26,431 nt of DNA from Chrysochromulina tobinii (lineage: Eukaryota; Haptophyta; Prymnesiales; Chrysochromulinaceae): assembly GCA_001275005.1 (NCBI GenBank), contig JWZX01002465.1:1-26431 (forward strand), given 5' to 3'. The translations under genes were made by a program, and so were the position numbers. Under the pieces are notes generated by a model. It was not told the DNA's origin and did no database searches. It saw nothing but the letters and a program-made list of their open reading frames with translations. Of the stretch, positions 15,880 to 24,489 are shown in pieces (the stretch's first letter is position 1; each line of letters begins with the position of its first letter).

Positions 15880-16851
15880 ATGACGGCTGGTCCCAAGCCA
15901 GAGCGCCCCAAGAGCGCACCAGTTCCAACGTACGCCAAGTCGCCCTTCGCGAAACAGACCTCACGAGCGCAGGCTGTGTACGGCAAGCTGCTCGAGGACA
16001 ACATTATGTGCAGAGTGCTGAAAGGGAGTGGGGAAACGAACGACTTGTTCTACGATCCAAAGTTCGAGGCGCAGTCGAACGCGAGGGACTGTGGCCGCGT
16101 GCGGCGCTTCGGCGACGTTGTCGGTCGTCTGCCGCTCGACAAGGCGGGCACGCGGGCGGCCGCGAGCGGCTCCTTCCCGAGCAACTGGCGGCCAACAGCG
16201 CCGCCGAATGACTCGATGACGCGGCCGTCCAGCGCGTCCACCGGGGTCAAATTTGAGCGGCAGATCACCCGGAAACAGGGCGTCAACGGGAAGCTGCTGG
16301 AGAACCTCGCGATGACACGTTTCCTTTTCGGTGTCGAGGGCAATGGACCCGAGTACTACGAAAAGGCAAAAGACTCGATGTTGCAGCCTCTCTACACATC
16401 AGCCAGGCCCAAGCTGGGAATTGGGCAGCACCGCTTCCAGCGGCAGAGCGGACGGCTGCCGATCAACCGGTGCGGCACGCGCGCCGCCGCCAACGGTATA
16501 TTTCCGTCGCACTGGGAGCCAGGCATGGGTTACTCCGACACGATTCCGAAGCCGACCAGCGTGACCAACATGTCGACGCAACCCGGGCGAGTGGAGCTGC
16601 ATCTGTCCGGTTTGCGCGGCGCGCCGCCCAATCCCGCACTCGCTGCCGACTACGTGGGCCCGGAGCGCCCGAAGTCGGCGATGCAGGTGCTGCGCGAGGG
16701 CGACGAGGCCCCTAAGAAGCCGAGGCCGGCTTCCGCTGGTGCAGCAATCACCCGGCCGATCCCCGAGCGGCTTAAGAAGCACATCGAGGTGCATAGCTTT
16801 CAGAAGCAGATGACGCGCGAGCAGTGGTGTGCCCGCCCGATACGGATCTGA
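15880..16851 (+). CDS. Unnamed protein with an internal tandem duplication
   Basis: I do not recognise a named family. The 323 residues contain two copies of an approximately 85-residue unit. Copy A (23-104) begins FAKQTSRAQAVYGKLLEDNI and ends GTRAAASGSFPSNWRP. Copy B (125-214) begins FERQITRKQGVNGKLLENLA and ends GTRAAANGIFPSHWEP. A third unit seems to begin at 307 (FQKQMTREQW), but the frame closes eight residues later. Short PERPKSA and RPSSAS motifs link the units. The protein is basic and Pro-rich, with no signal peptide or membrane helix. Such short repeats with RPxSA motifs are common in flagellar microtubule-associated proteins, which is only a guess. A further downstream exon is possible (GTGTGC follows CAGTG) but I could not find one. 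Confidence 0.75.
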   Translation: MTAGPKPERPKSAPVPTYAKSPFAKQTSRAQAVYGKLLEDNIMCRVLKGSGETNDLFYDPKFEAQSNARDCGRVRRFGDVVGRLPLDKAGTRAAASGSFPSNWRPTAPPNDSMTRPSSASTGVKFERQITRKQGVNGKLLENLAMTRFLFGVEGNGPEYYEKAKDSMLQPLYTSARPKLGIGQHRFQRQSGRLPINRCGTRAAANGIFPSHWEPGMGYSDTIPKPTSVTNMSTQPGRVELHLSGLRGAPPNPALAADYVGPERPKSAMQVLREGDEAPKKPRPASAGAAITRPIPERLKKHIEVHSFQKQMTREQWCARPIRI

Positions 16852-17521
16852 GCGCCGCAACGGCTCAGAGCCGCAACGGCGGTGGTCTTCTTGGCTAGCT
16901 GCAACGAGGTGTCCGGCTGCGAGACGCCCCTGGGACTCGTCTCCTATGCGGGCGCGTCGGGCCTCAACACTTCCCACAGCCTGATGGCATGGCTGAGGGC
17001 TGTGAGTCGTACCTGACGCGGGTGCGGTCGCTGCTCTCTCGTGAGCGCACGCGCATCGTGGCGGGTGGGCGTGCCTCGCTGGCCCTACGTCCCTGTCTCT
17101 GCCGTGCGAATAAATGGTTGCACGATCTCGTCTTCTCGTGGCACGTGGGCATGTGATTGCTGATCGTCGACGGGTCGTGTGTGCCATGACATACTTTCCA
17201 CGACTTACGCGGCCGTCGGCCGCGCCGTCGTGCGTTGTGCATGAGAGATGTGCGCGTCAAAACTGTGTTTCATGTAACTTACTGTGCCGTGGCCCGTGCC
17301 CGCGGTGGTGCCGTGCTCGCGGGTGTGGGTCGAGTCGGCGTTTTTATTTCCGGATTAGAACCTCGAACGTGTTAGTTTCGTGTTCAACCGGAACGGTTTT
17401 AATGTCGTCGTATATTTCTATATATCGGATGTTCGGGGACACCGGCCGACCGGCCACCGCGGCACCTGGCCGCGCGAAGGCCGAAGCCCAACCCCCTAGC
17501 CGAAGCCTGAATTCACCGATA
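16852..17521. other. Convergent intergenic region with candidate poly(A) signals
   Basis: The 670 bp between two converging genes hold no supported gene. A duplicated GAGC(C/G)GCAACGGC motif lies just after the upstream stop. AATAAA occurs at 17109-17114 on the plus strand, 258 nt after that stop. On the minus strand AATAAA occurs at 17343-17348, 174 nt after the zinc-finger gene's stop. These could be cleavage signals, although it is not established that this organism uses AATAAA. Confidence 0.4.
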
Positions 17522-18241
17522 TCAGCCGTCGATGAGCACCGCCGCGTGCGCTATCGGCGGCAGAGCCGTTTCTGGAGCCTGCGCGATCTCCTCTTGGACC
17601 GTGGAGCTGAATGTGAAGCTTGAATTTGAAGCCGATGGTAGGCCATCGAGGCCAGCATCGCTCATCACGCCCCCCGCCGCCGCCGTCGCGTAGATGACGC
17701 CGGCCTCGTATAACGGGACGGCGTCTGTTGCGTCGCCCATCGCGTCGCAGAGCGATTGCGCGGTCACCACCTCGCAGTTCTCGCAGGCCTCGGTGGTATT
17801 CATGGCCACGACATGCGTCGCCACAACGTGAGCAATGTGAGCAGCGACGGCGGCGCCCACAAGTACCGCGTCGGGCGTGCTCTGGCTAGTGCTCGCGGAG
17901 GGCAGACGTGGCCGCTTGGAATTGTCCCCATGCGCAATGCACCGCCGGGTCGAGCCACGGGCCGCCCGGTTGCACCCGTCTGGGTGTTCGCAACGCTTTC
18001 CACCGCCGTGCGCTGCACACAGACTTGTGGAGCCGAGCGCTGATTTGTCGCAGCCGTCTGGGTGTTCGCAGCGCTTTCCTCCACCATGCGCAATGCAGAG
18101 CTTCGTTCCGCGCTGCATCAGCTTGGTGCACTCCGGATGCTCGCAGCGGCGTCCGCCGCCATGTTTCACGCAGCGCATCGTTTGCTTGTCTTGCGCCTTC
18201 TTCTGGCAGCCATCCGGGTGCTGGCAGAGCCAGCTCGGCAT
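17522..18241 (-). CDS. WRKY19-like Cys/His zinc-finger repeat protein
   Basis: The product is 239 residues. The first 105 are four tandem units of the form C-x-H-P-x(1-2)-C-x(10-11)-C-x2-H-G-G-G-x-R. The ligands are Cys6/Cys12/Cys24/His27, Cys33/Cys38/Cys49/His52, Cys58/Cys64/Cys75/His78 and Cys84/Cys90/Cys101/His104. An example is RCEHPDGCDKSALGSTSLC. This repeat, often annotated WRKY transcription factor 19-like zinc finger, is abundant in oomycetes and some algae, and its function is poorly known. A basic string SKRPRLP (108-114) could be a nuclear signal. The C-terminal half is Ala/Ser/Thr-rich without a recognised domain. A regulatory, nucleic-acid-binding role is plausible but inferred. 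It is divergent from the FAM135 gene. Confidence 0.82.
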   Translation of the reverse strand: MPSWLCQHPDGCQKKAQDKQTMRCVKHGGGRRCEHPECTKLMQRGTKLCIAHGGGKRCEHPDGCDKSALGSTSLCAAHGGGKRCEHPDGCNRAARGSTRRCIAHGDNSKRPRLPSASTSQSTPDAVLVGAAVAAHIAHVVATHVVAMNTTEACENCEVVTAQSLCDAMGDATDAVPLYEAGVIYATAAAGGVMSDAGLDGLPSASNSSFTFSSTVQEEIAQAPETALPPIAHAAVLIDG

Positions 18242-18460
18242 CGTTACCGGTAGCTCACTTTACTGCGCTCGAAGGCCAGCGCCGACTGCCTGCGGACACT
18301 ACACGTCCTGGGCGGACGCCGTGAGCTTTGCCGACGTTCGAGGCCATTTTCCCCAAACTCGCTGCGCTGTAAAGTTTACGTAGTGCTTTGGTGCAGTCTA
18401 CGCGTACCGGTCTTTTCGTGACCTGCCTGTTTTGGGTTCTCCTTTACGCCTTTCAACATC
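18242..18460. promoter_or_regulatory. Divergent promoter region: zinc-finger (minus) and FAM135 (plus)
   Basis: The 219 bp between start codons hold no ORF that can be supported. An imperfect inverted pair TGTAAAGTTTACG is seen at 18369-18381. The regulatory role is inferred from head-to-head layout only. Confidence 0.4.
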
Positions 18461-21400
18461 ATGCCCAACCTGATCGCGGATGATGAGGTTGTGGCCGGCG
18501 TCGAGCTGGCTCTGCAATTCGTCGGTTTCAAAAACATCGACCTCTTCTCGCAGGGCATCTACCAGCTGCGCGTTAGCGCTCACGGAGCGCACTCGGGCCG
18601 GCAGGGCGCGCCGTTTGCGCTGCTCGAGGCACCGTCGGAAGCCAACACGAACGTGCCCGACGTGGTGGCGAGCAAGGAGGCGCTGCTGCCCGCGCACATC
18701 CTCGACGCGACGGGCGAGTTCTGCACGCCGTCCTTTCGCGTGCGCTTCTGCGAGGAGGAAGTGATGCTCCGTACGATGGTACGCATGCGCCTCGATCTCT
18801 CGTTTCTCGACGTCGATCTTGGCGAGGAGCTCGTGCCGTTGACGGATGCGACCGGCGGCGGCGGCGGCGGCGGCATCGAGCATGTGGCCGTCACGGTCAA
18901 ATTGATGCACGCGCGGTCGACCACCACATTCGATCCGGGCGACGACTTCGCGCGCGTCGAGCAGGAAAGCCTCAAGCACTTCACCGTTGCAGCAACGCAG
19001 ACGATCCTGATCGCGATGCCGTTAGCGGCCGTGTCCGCGCTCTATCCGATCACCTTCTCCGACTGGCACTTTTGCTACCTACCCATGCTCATTCACGCCT
19101 CGCCCATCACGAGCAAGCTCCTCCGCGCGCCGCCGTTGCTCGCGTCACCCCGCCGAGCGCCCCTGCGCAAGCCTCCGCCGCCGACCACGCCCGCGACGGC
19201 GCACATGAGCCTGCCGCGAACAGCCAAGGTGAGCCGCGACCTCTGATGACCTCTGATGACCTCTGATGACCTCTGATGACCTCTGATGACCTCTGATGAC
19301 CTCTGATGACCTCTGATGACCTCTGATTGCATTCCTCATCAGGTGAGCCGCGACCGGGACGGTGCAGCGCTCGCGAAGGTGCTTGGCCTACTGCATCAGA
19401 CAAAAGACGAGCAAAGGCTCGCCCTCCAGGAGGCGGCGAGAGAAGCGGCGGAGGAGGCCGCTGCTGACGAGACAGCCTCCTCGGAAGTGGCAACGGCCGT
19501 CGCCGCCGGCACGGGCTCGCCAAACGCCGTGTTGGGCGTGCCCAGCGCCGGGTTGGGCGCGCCACGCGCGGCCGCCATGAGCGCGCGTTCCGTCTCGTTG
19601 GCCGTTGGATCTCCCGCGTCGCTGCCGCCCTCCCTCCTCCTCAGCAAGGCGCACACGGCGTTGCACCGGCGTCTCGCAGCACAGCTCCGCGCCTGCCTCG
19701 CGCTCTCCGCGCGCATGTCGCTGCTCGAGGACGATTCAAATGGAGTGGCGGCGCCACGGCCGGGCGCGACCAAGGCGTCCGCAAACAGCCTCGCCGCCGC
19801 GCTCGCCGCGTCCGCCAACGCGGCCGCTTTGGCGAGAGCGCAAGGGCGTGAGCACAAACTCTCGCCCATGCCCGCCGCGCTGCAGCTGCCGCCGGGGCTC
19901 TCACTCACGCACCCCGCGTTCGCGGGCGTCCTCGCACAGACGGCCGCCGCTGAGGCCGCCGCGGAGGCCGCCGCTGAGGCTGCGAGCGCGCCAGAAGGTG
20001 AGGGGGCGATCGAAGGTGAGGGGGTTATCGAAGATGAGGCGGACAGCAACAGCGTGGGCGCCGTAACGGGCGCAGCCTCGGGAGCCGCTACGCCTACGTC
20101 AGCTCTGCAGCCTCCCATCAGGACCCGAAAGGATGAGACGGCGGCCGAGCCGGTGACGCTTGAGTCGCTCACGATCGAAATGGGGAGCGAGGTGACGGAC
20201 GGCGCATCACCGCCGTCGCTGTCGGGGGCGGGGGCGGAGCTGCCTCATGGAAATGGAAATGGAAATAGGGAGTTGCCTCATATGGGAGAGGAGGAGCTGT
20301 CGATCGCCCCGGGACCGGCCGCGCCCGTGCCGGAGATGTCCGGGATCGCGCTCGCGTCGGAGGGAGGCCATATCTTGAGGGAAGAGCTTATCCGGCGCGT
20401 GGTCCTCCATCTTGAACCCAGCGGAGCCGCCAGCAGCAGCAGCAGCAGCAGCAGCAGGAGCATTGGTAGCAGCAGGAGCAGCATCGGCGGCAGCATTGGC
20501 AGCGGCAGCGGCAGCGGCAGCGGTGCCGCCGGCGCAGTCTCCAGCAGCAGCAGCGGCGGCGGGGGTGATGGAGTCGCTGCCTCAAGGCGCGGGGTGAGCG
20601 ACCCCACTAGGCTGTCGGAGGCGATCGAGGAGGTGGTGCAGACGCTGCGGGTGGCGCCGCTCGTCGACGTGAATGCATCCCCGCTCGAGCCCCGCGCCTG
20701 GGCCGCCAAGGCACTCGGCCTCCTCTCGGCGATGGCAGTGGAGGTGTGGCCTCGTTGGCATGCTCTACTCGACCACTAATGAGCCTCTAATTGCCTCTAA
20801 TTGCCTCTAATTGCCTCCCTCAGGTGTGGCCTCGTTGGCATGCTCTACTCGACCTCGCACTACTCCACCCAGACCGACTGCTTTCGCAGCTCGGCCCAGG
20901 ATACGTGCGAGAGCTCTCGCGGCGCTACGGTGAGTCGGTCTTTCGCGAGACCAAGCTGCTCGAGCAGCGTGCGTACCTGCGCGCCGACCAACGCAGCGTC
21001 ACGACCACGCTCATGGCCGATGCACTGCGCCACTCCGCTTACTATAAGTCGCTGCCGCCGCCCGCCGTGCGTGACTCTGGCTGGCACGCGACGCAGCAGC
21101 CAGTCTTCTTTGAGCAGCGTTACGCGGCCAAAGAAGCGATCACACGCCCGTTGCCCGTATGCGAGCCGACACCTTCGCTCTCGTGGATACCGTGGCCTCC
21201 GGTGCTCGCGACGGCGCTTGCGGACGGTACGGGCGCCGCGACGATCAAGCGCGCGCCGGCAGAGCCGCCGCCCGCGAGCGCCGTCGCGAGCGCCGGCATC
21301 CACCTGATCGTCTTCGTGCACGGCTTCCACGGATCGTCTTACGATTTGCGCACGATGCGTGACCTGCTGGCTCTTCTGCTGCCTACGAAGGATAAGGTGC

Positions 21401-22122
21401 GCTTCCTATGCTCGCAGTCGAACGAGGAGCATACGGCGCATGCCTCCTTCGAGACCCTCGGCGCCAATCTCGCCAAGGAGATTACTGACTTCATGCGCAG
21501 CGAGAACATCGTTCATTCATGCTCGCGCGTCTCGCTCGTATGCCACTCCTTTGGCGCCATCATCGGCCGCGTCGCCCTCTCGCGCCCTGACCTCGAGGGT
21601 CTGCGCCCGCTCCTCCACACGTACGTCTCCTTCTCGGGACCGCACCTGGGCATGCTCTACGGCTCCAATGCCCTCGTCGAGCTTGGCATGTGGGGGCTAC
21701 GCCGCTGGAAGAAGGCGCAATGCCTGACGGAGCTCTCACTCAAGGATAAGCCCGAGGCGTCAGAGACACTCCTCTATCGGCTCTCGAAGCAGCCCGTGCT
21801 CGGCCTCTTCACGAATGTGTTGCTCGTCTCCTCCATCGAGGACCGGTACGTGCCGCACCACTCGGCGCGCGTGCAGCTCTGCGAAGAGGCCATCCACGAC
21901 GTGCGCAACGGGCACATCTTTGCCTCGATGGTCCACAACTTACTCGGGCCGCTCTCCGAGGTCAATCTCGTGCACGTCGAGATCCACTTTGGCGACCCGC
22001 CCGAGGACAAAATCCTCGCGAAGCTCGACGCCGCCATCGGGCGCACCGCGCACATCTCCTTCCTCGACAACAAGGCCTTCGTGGAAATGTTCGTCTACAC
22101 CTATCTCGCGTACTTCGTGTGA
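18461..22122 (+). CDS. FAM135/DUF676 family putative serine lipase (3 exons)
   Basis: The exons are 18461-19228, 19343-20743 and 20824-22122, all joined in phase 0, giving 1155 residues. Exon 1 (256 residues) carries the FAM135 N-terminal domain, seen in FKNIDLFSQGIYQLRVSAHG. Exon 2 (467 residues) is mostly low-complexity Ala/Ser/Gly with a few helical patches. Exon 3 starts VWPRWHALLDLALLHPDRLL and holds an alpha/beta-hydrolase (DUF676) fold: GIHLIVFVHGFHGSSYDLR (881-899), the nucleophile motif VCHSFGAIIGR with Ser965, Asp1063 in IEDRYVPHHS and His1094 in MVHNLLG. The nucleophile elbow reads C-H-S-F-G rather than G-H-S-x-G. FAM135 proteins are predicted lipases or esterases of unsettled substrate. 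No signal peptide is visible. Both introns are repeat-filled and flanked by direct repeats of coding sequence. Confidence 0.88.
19229..19342 (+). repeat. 114-nt intron: 8 perfect CTCTGATGAC units flanked by a 15-bp coding direct repeat
   Basis: The donor is GCCAAG|GTGAGC and the acceptor is TTCCTCATCAG|GTGAGC, phase 0. Retention would hit a stop at once (CTC TGA). AGGTGAGCCGCGACC is present perfectly at 19227-19241 and 19341-19355, spanning both junctions. The interior is eight identical 10-mers (19241-19320), then CTCTGATTGC and the 3' end. The shared end TCATCAG is the reverse complement of the unit core CTGATGA. Confidence 0.95.
20430..20545 (+). repeat. AGC/GGC trinucleotide-rich coding tract (poly-Ser/Gly)
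   Basis: Runs of AGC with interspersed GGC encode Ser/Gly stretches within exon 2 of the FAM135-like gene. The tract lies in the disordered part of the protein, between the N-terminal domain and the hydrolase, and is probably length-variable. Confidence 0.85.
20744..20823 (+). repeat. 80-nt intron: 3 CTCTAATTGC units flanked by a 33-bp coding direct repeat
   Basis: The donor is GTGGAG|GTGTGG and the acceptor is GCCTCCCTCAG|GTGTGG, phase 0, with an in-frame TAA if retained. A perfect 33-bp repeat occupies 20742-20774 and 20822-20854. It begins AGGTGTGGCC, ends TACTCGACC and encodes VWPRWHALLD. Between the copies lie only 47 bp: ACTAATGAGC, three perfect CTCTAATTGC units and CTCCCTC. Confidence 0.96.
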
Positions 22123-22578
22123 ATAAGACTCGACTGAAAGACATGACATGTTCGATCAGTTGACGTATCTTGCATGCACATTTCGTGTGGCTGAACGGAA
22201 GAGTGACGGTTGACAAACGAAAATTTCTCCGTATAGGGCCCTAGGGCCTAGGCTGCCTGAACTTGCAACTATAGGCCGCCCGAAGCAAGCTCTATCCTCT
22301 AATTGGATTAGTCGAACAAACAACACATCAAGTTCAAGTACCTATACGAGGCAGCGGGTACCCCAGCGCAATCGAATACCCCTGTATCCAACTTGCTTGC
22401 TTGCTTAGGCCGCCCACGAGAATTTTGAGCGCGAAATCCGTCATTCAAAATCCTAGGAAACCCCAGGTTCAATCTCGAGGTTCGCCAATTGTACCAATTT
22501 GCACTGATGGGGCTCGCTTTCCCAACGCGGCGCACGAGGAAAGGGTCTCATCAAGGCATTCCGTCACATCAAGCAACC
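22123..22578. other. Intergenic region between FAM135 and PEPCK genes
   Basis: These 456 bp should contain the FAM135 3' UTR and the PEPCK promoter. A 12-bp perfect palindrome GGCCCTAGGGCC lies at 22237-22248, and CTAAT-TGG-ATTAG lies near 22299. A (CTTG) run is near 22391. No ORF is supported and no clear TATA box is seen. Confidence 0.45.
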
Positions 22579-24489
22579 ATGTCCACCATAGCACGGGCGT
22601 ATCCTATGTGCGGTGACGCGCCGCCCACCACGCATTCATCAATCGACGACATCCGCGCCATTCTCTCGGGGACGTGCCCGCACGCCGTTTCTGCAGAGGT
22701 TGAGGAGGCCAACAAGAACAGCCGCTCGCACGTGTTGGCTGCCAAGTGAGCCGCCCCGCCATCACAGCCTGCTCTCACCGCGCTGTAAACGAGAGTCATG
22801 CATGCGCGAGCCGCGGATGAGCAGTGTGCCCGCGTGCCGTCTCCATCTGCCCGCAGGGAGGAGGTTGGCCATCCCGAGATCATCCACAACGCCACGGTTC
22901 CCATCCTCGTGGAGGCCGCATTGCAGCGCGAGAAGGGCTCCTTCCTCACGGAGACGGGCGCCTTGAGCGTGCTCTCCGGCGCCAAGACCGGCCGCTCCCC
23001 CAAGGACAAGCGCGTCGTGGACGAGCCTAATAGCACCGACAACGTGTGGTGGGGCCCGGTGAACATCAAGATGAAGATGGATGCCTTCATGATCAACCGC
23101 GAGCGCGCCATCGACTACATCAACACGCGCGAGAGGATCTACGTCGTCGACGGCTACGCTGGCCACGACCCTCGCTACCGCGTCGCTGTGCGCGTCATCT
23201 GCGTGCGTGCGTACCATGCCCTCTTCATGCGCAACATGCTCGTCGACCTCACCCCTGAGGAGGCGAAGGCCCCCTTTACGCCTGACCTGGTCATCTTCAA
23301 CGCGGGCTCCTTCCCTGCCAACCGCTACGTCGAGGGCATGACGTCGTCGTGCACCGTCGACCTGCACCTCGGCCGCTACTCGAAGCGCTTCGGGCGCACC
23401 TGGGCTGAAATGGTCATCCTTGGAACACAGTACGCGGGCGAGATGAAGAAGGGCATCCTGACGCTCATGATGTACAAGATGCCACTCATGGGGCAGCTGT
23501 GCCTGCACTCGTCGGCCAACGAGGACCCGGCCACCGGCAACGTCACCGTCTTCTTCGGCCTCTCGGGCACTGGTAAGACGACCCTGTCCGCGGACCCCCG
23601 CCGTCATCTCATCGGCGACGATGAGCACGTGTGGACGGACACCGGCGTCTTCAACGTGGAGGGCGGATGCTATGCCAAGTGCATTGCGCTCTCCGAGGCG
23701 ACCGAGCCCGAGATCTTCCGCGCCATCCGCTTCGGCGCCGTCGTCGAGAACGTCGTGTACGACCCGGTCAGCCGCAAAGTCGACTACGATGACATCAGCA
23801 TCACCGAGAACACACGCTGCGCGTACCCTCTCGAGTTCATCCCGAATGCGAAGCTGCCGGCCGTCGGGAAGCACCCGAACCACGTGATCCTGCTCACGTG
23901 CGATGGCTTCGGCGTGCTGCCGCCCGTCTCCCGCCTCACGAGCGCCCAGGTCATCTATCACTTCATCTCAGGGTACACTTCCAAGATGGCGGGCACCGAG
24001 CAGGGCATCACGAAGCCCATCGCCGCCTTCAGCGCGTGCTACGGCGAGCCGTTCTTGGTCTGGCACCCGGTCAAGTACGCCACCATGCTTGCCGAGAAGC
24101 TCGAGCAGCACAACGCCACGGCCTGGCTGCTCAACACCGGCTGGATCGGTGGTGCCAAGGGGCGCCGTTGCCCGCTCAAGTACACCCGCGCGATCGTCGA
24201 TGCGATCCACTCGGGTGAACTCGAAAAGTCTCCGCTGGCGACGGACGAAGTCTTCAAGCTCAACTACCCGACCAAATGCCCCGGCGTGCCCGACGAAATT
24301 CTGAACCCGTCGTGCTCGTGGGCCAACAAGGCCGAGTACGAGGCTACCCAGGCCCAGCTGGCCATGCTGTTCCGCCGCAACTTTGCCAAGTACCAGGCGA
24401 TGGCGAGCGCGGAGGTGCTCGCCCAGGGCCCGGATGGGGAGGAGATCGACTTGTCGACCATCGATATGAATGCGGTTGCCCTGGGCTAA
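22579..24489 (+). CDS. pckA: Phosphoenolpyruvate carboxykinase, ATP-dependent (2 exons)
   Basis: The exons are 22579-22745 and 22857-24489, giving 599 residues. The 111-nt intron (GTGAGC...CCCGCAG) makes Lys56 from AA|G and joins HVLAAK to [10 protein letters not shown]. The enzyme converts oxaloacetate and ATP to PEP, CO2 and ADP (EC 4.1.1.49), in gluconeogenesis or C4-type carbon shuttling. Signatures are [12 protein letters not shown], the kinase-1 P-loop [15 protein letters not shown] (Gly290 onward), kinase-2 LIGDDEHVW (307-315) and [36 protein letters not shown] and NTGWIGG follow toward the C-terminus. The GTP-type lacks this pattern. In family members I recall, kinase-2 reads DDEHGW, so Val314 is unusual. 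The 5' ATG is used because the frame upstream has only a TTG. Length is close to family norms (530-670). The N-terminus gives no clear organelle signal. Confidence 0.95.
22746..22856 (+). other. Intron of the PEPCK gene
   Basis: The donor is GCCAA|GTGAGC, an intron retaining an in-frame TGA. The acceptor is TGCCCGCAG|GGAGGAG. Phase 2 agrees on both sides and the joined protein matches the enzyme family. No tandem repeat or flanking direct repeat is present, in contrast to the FAM135 introns. Confidence 0.9.

Noticed and set aside
16399-17187. 262-residue minus-strand ORF overlapping the duplicated-repeat gene
   Set aside because: It is Arg/His-rich shadow composition, and the sense strand shows an internal protein duplication that proves coding.
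19093-19339. Minus-strand ORFs encoding SSEVIRGHQRS-type repeats
   Set aside because: These are translations of the intronic 10-mer array on the reverse strand. Period 10 cycles all frames, so open frames arise automatically.
22762-23961. 399-residue minus-strand ORF opposite PEPCK
   Set aside because: It is an antisense shadow in a high-GC gene. The sense strand encodes a clear enzyme with conserved motifs.
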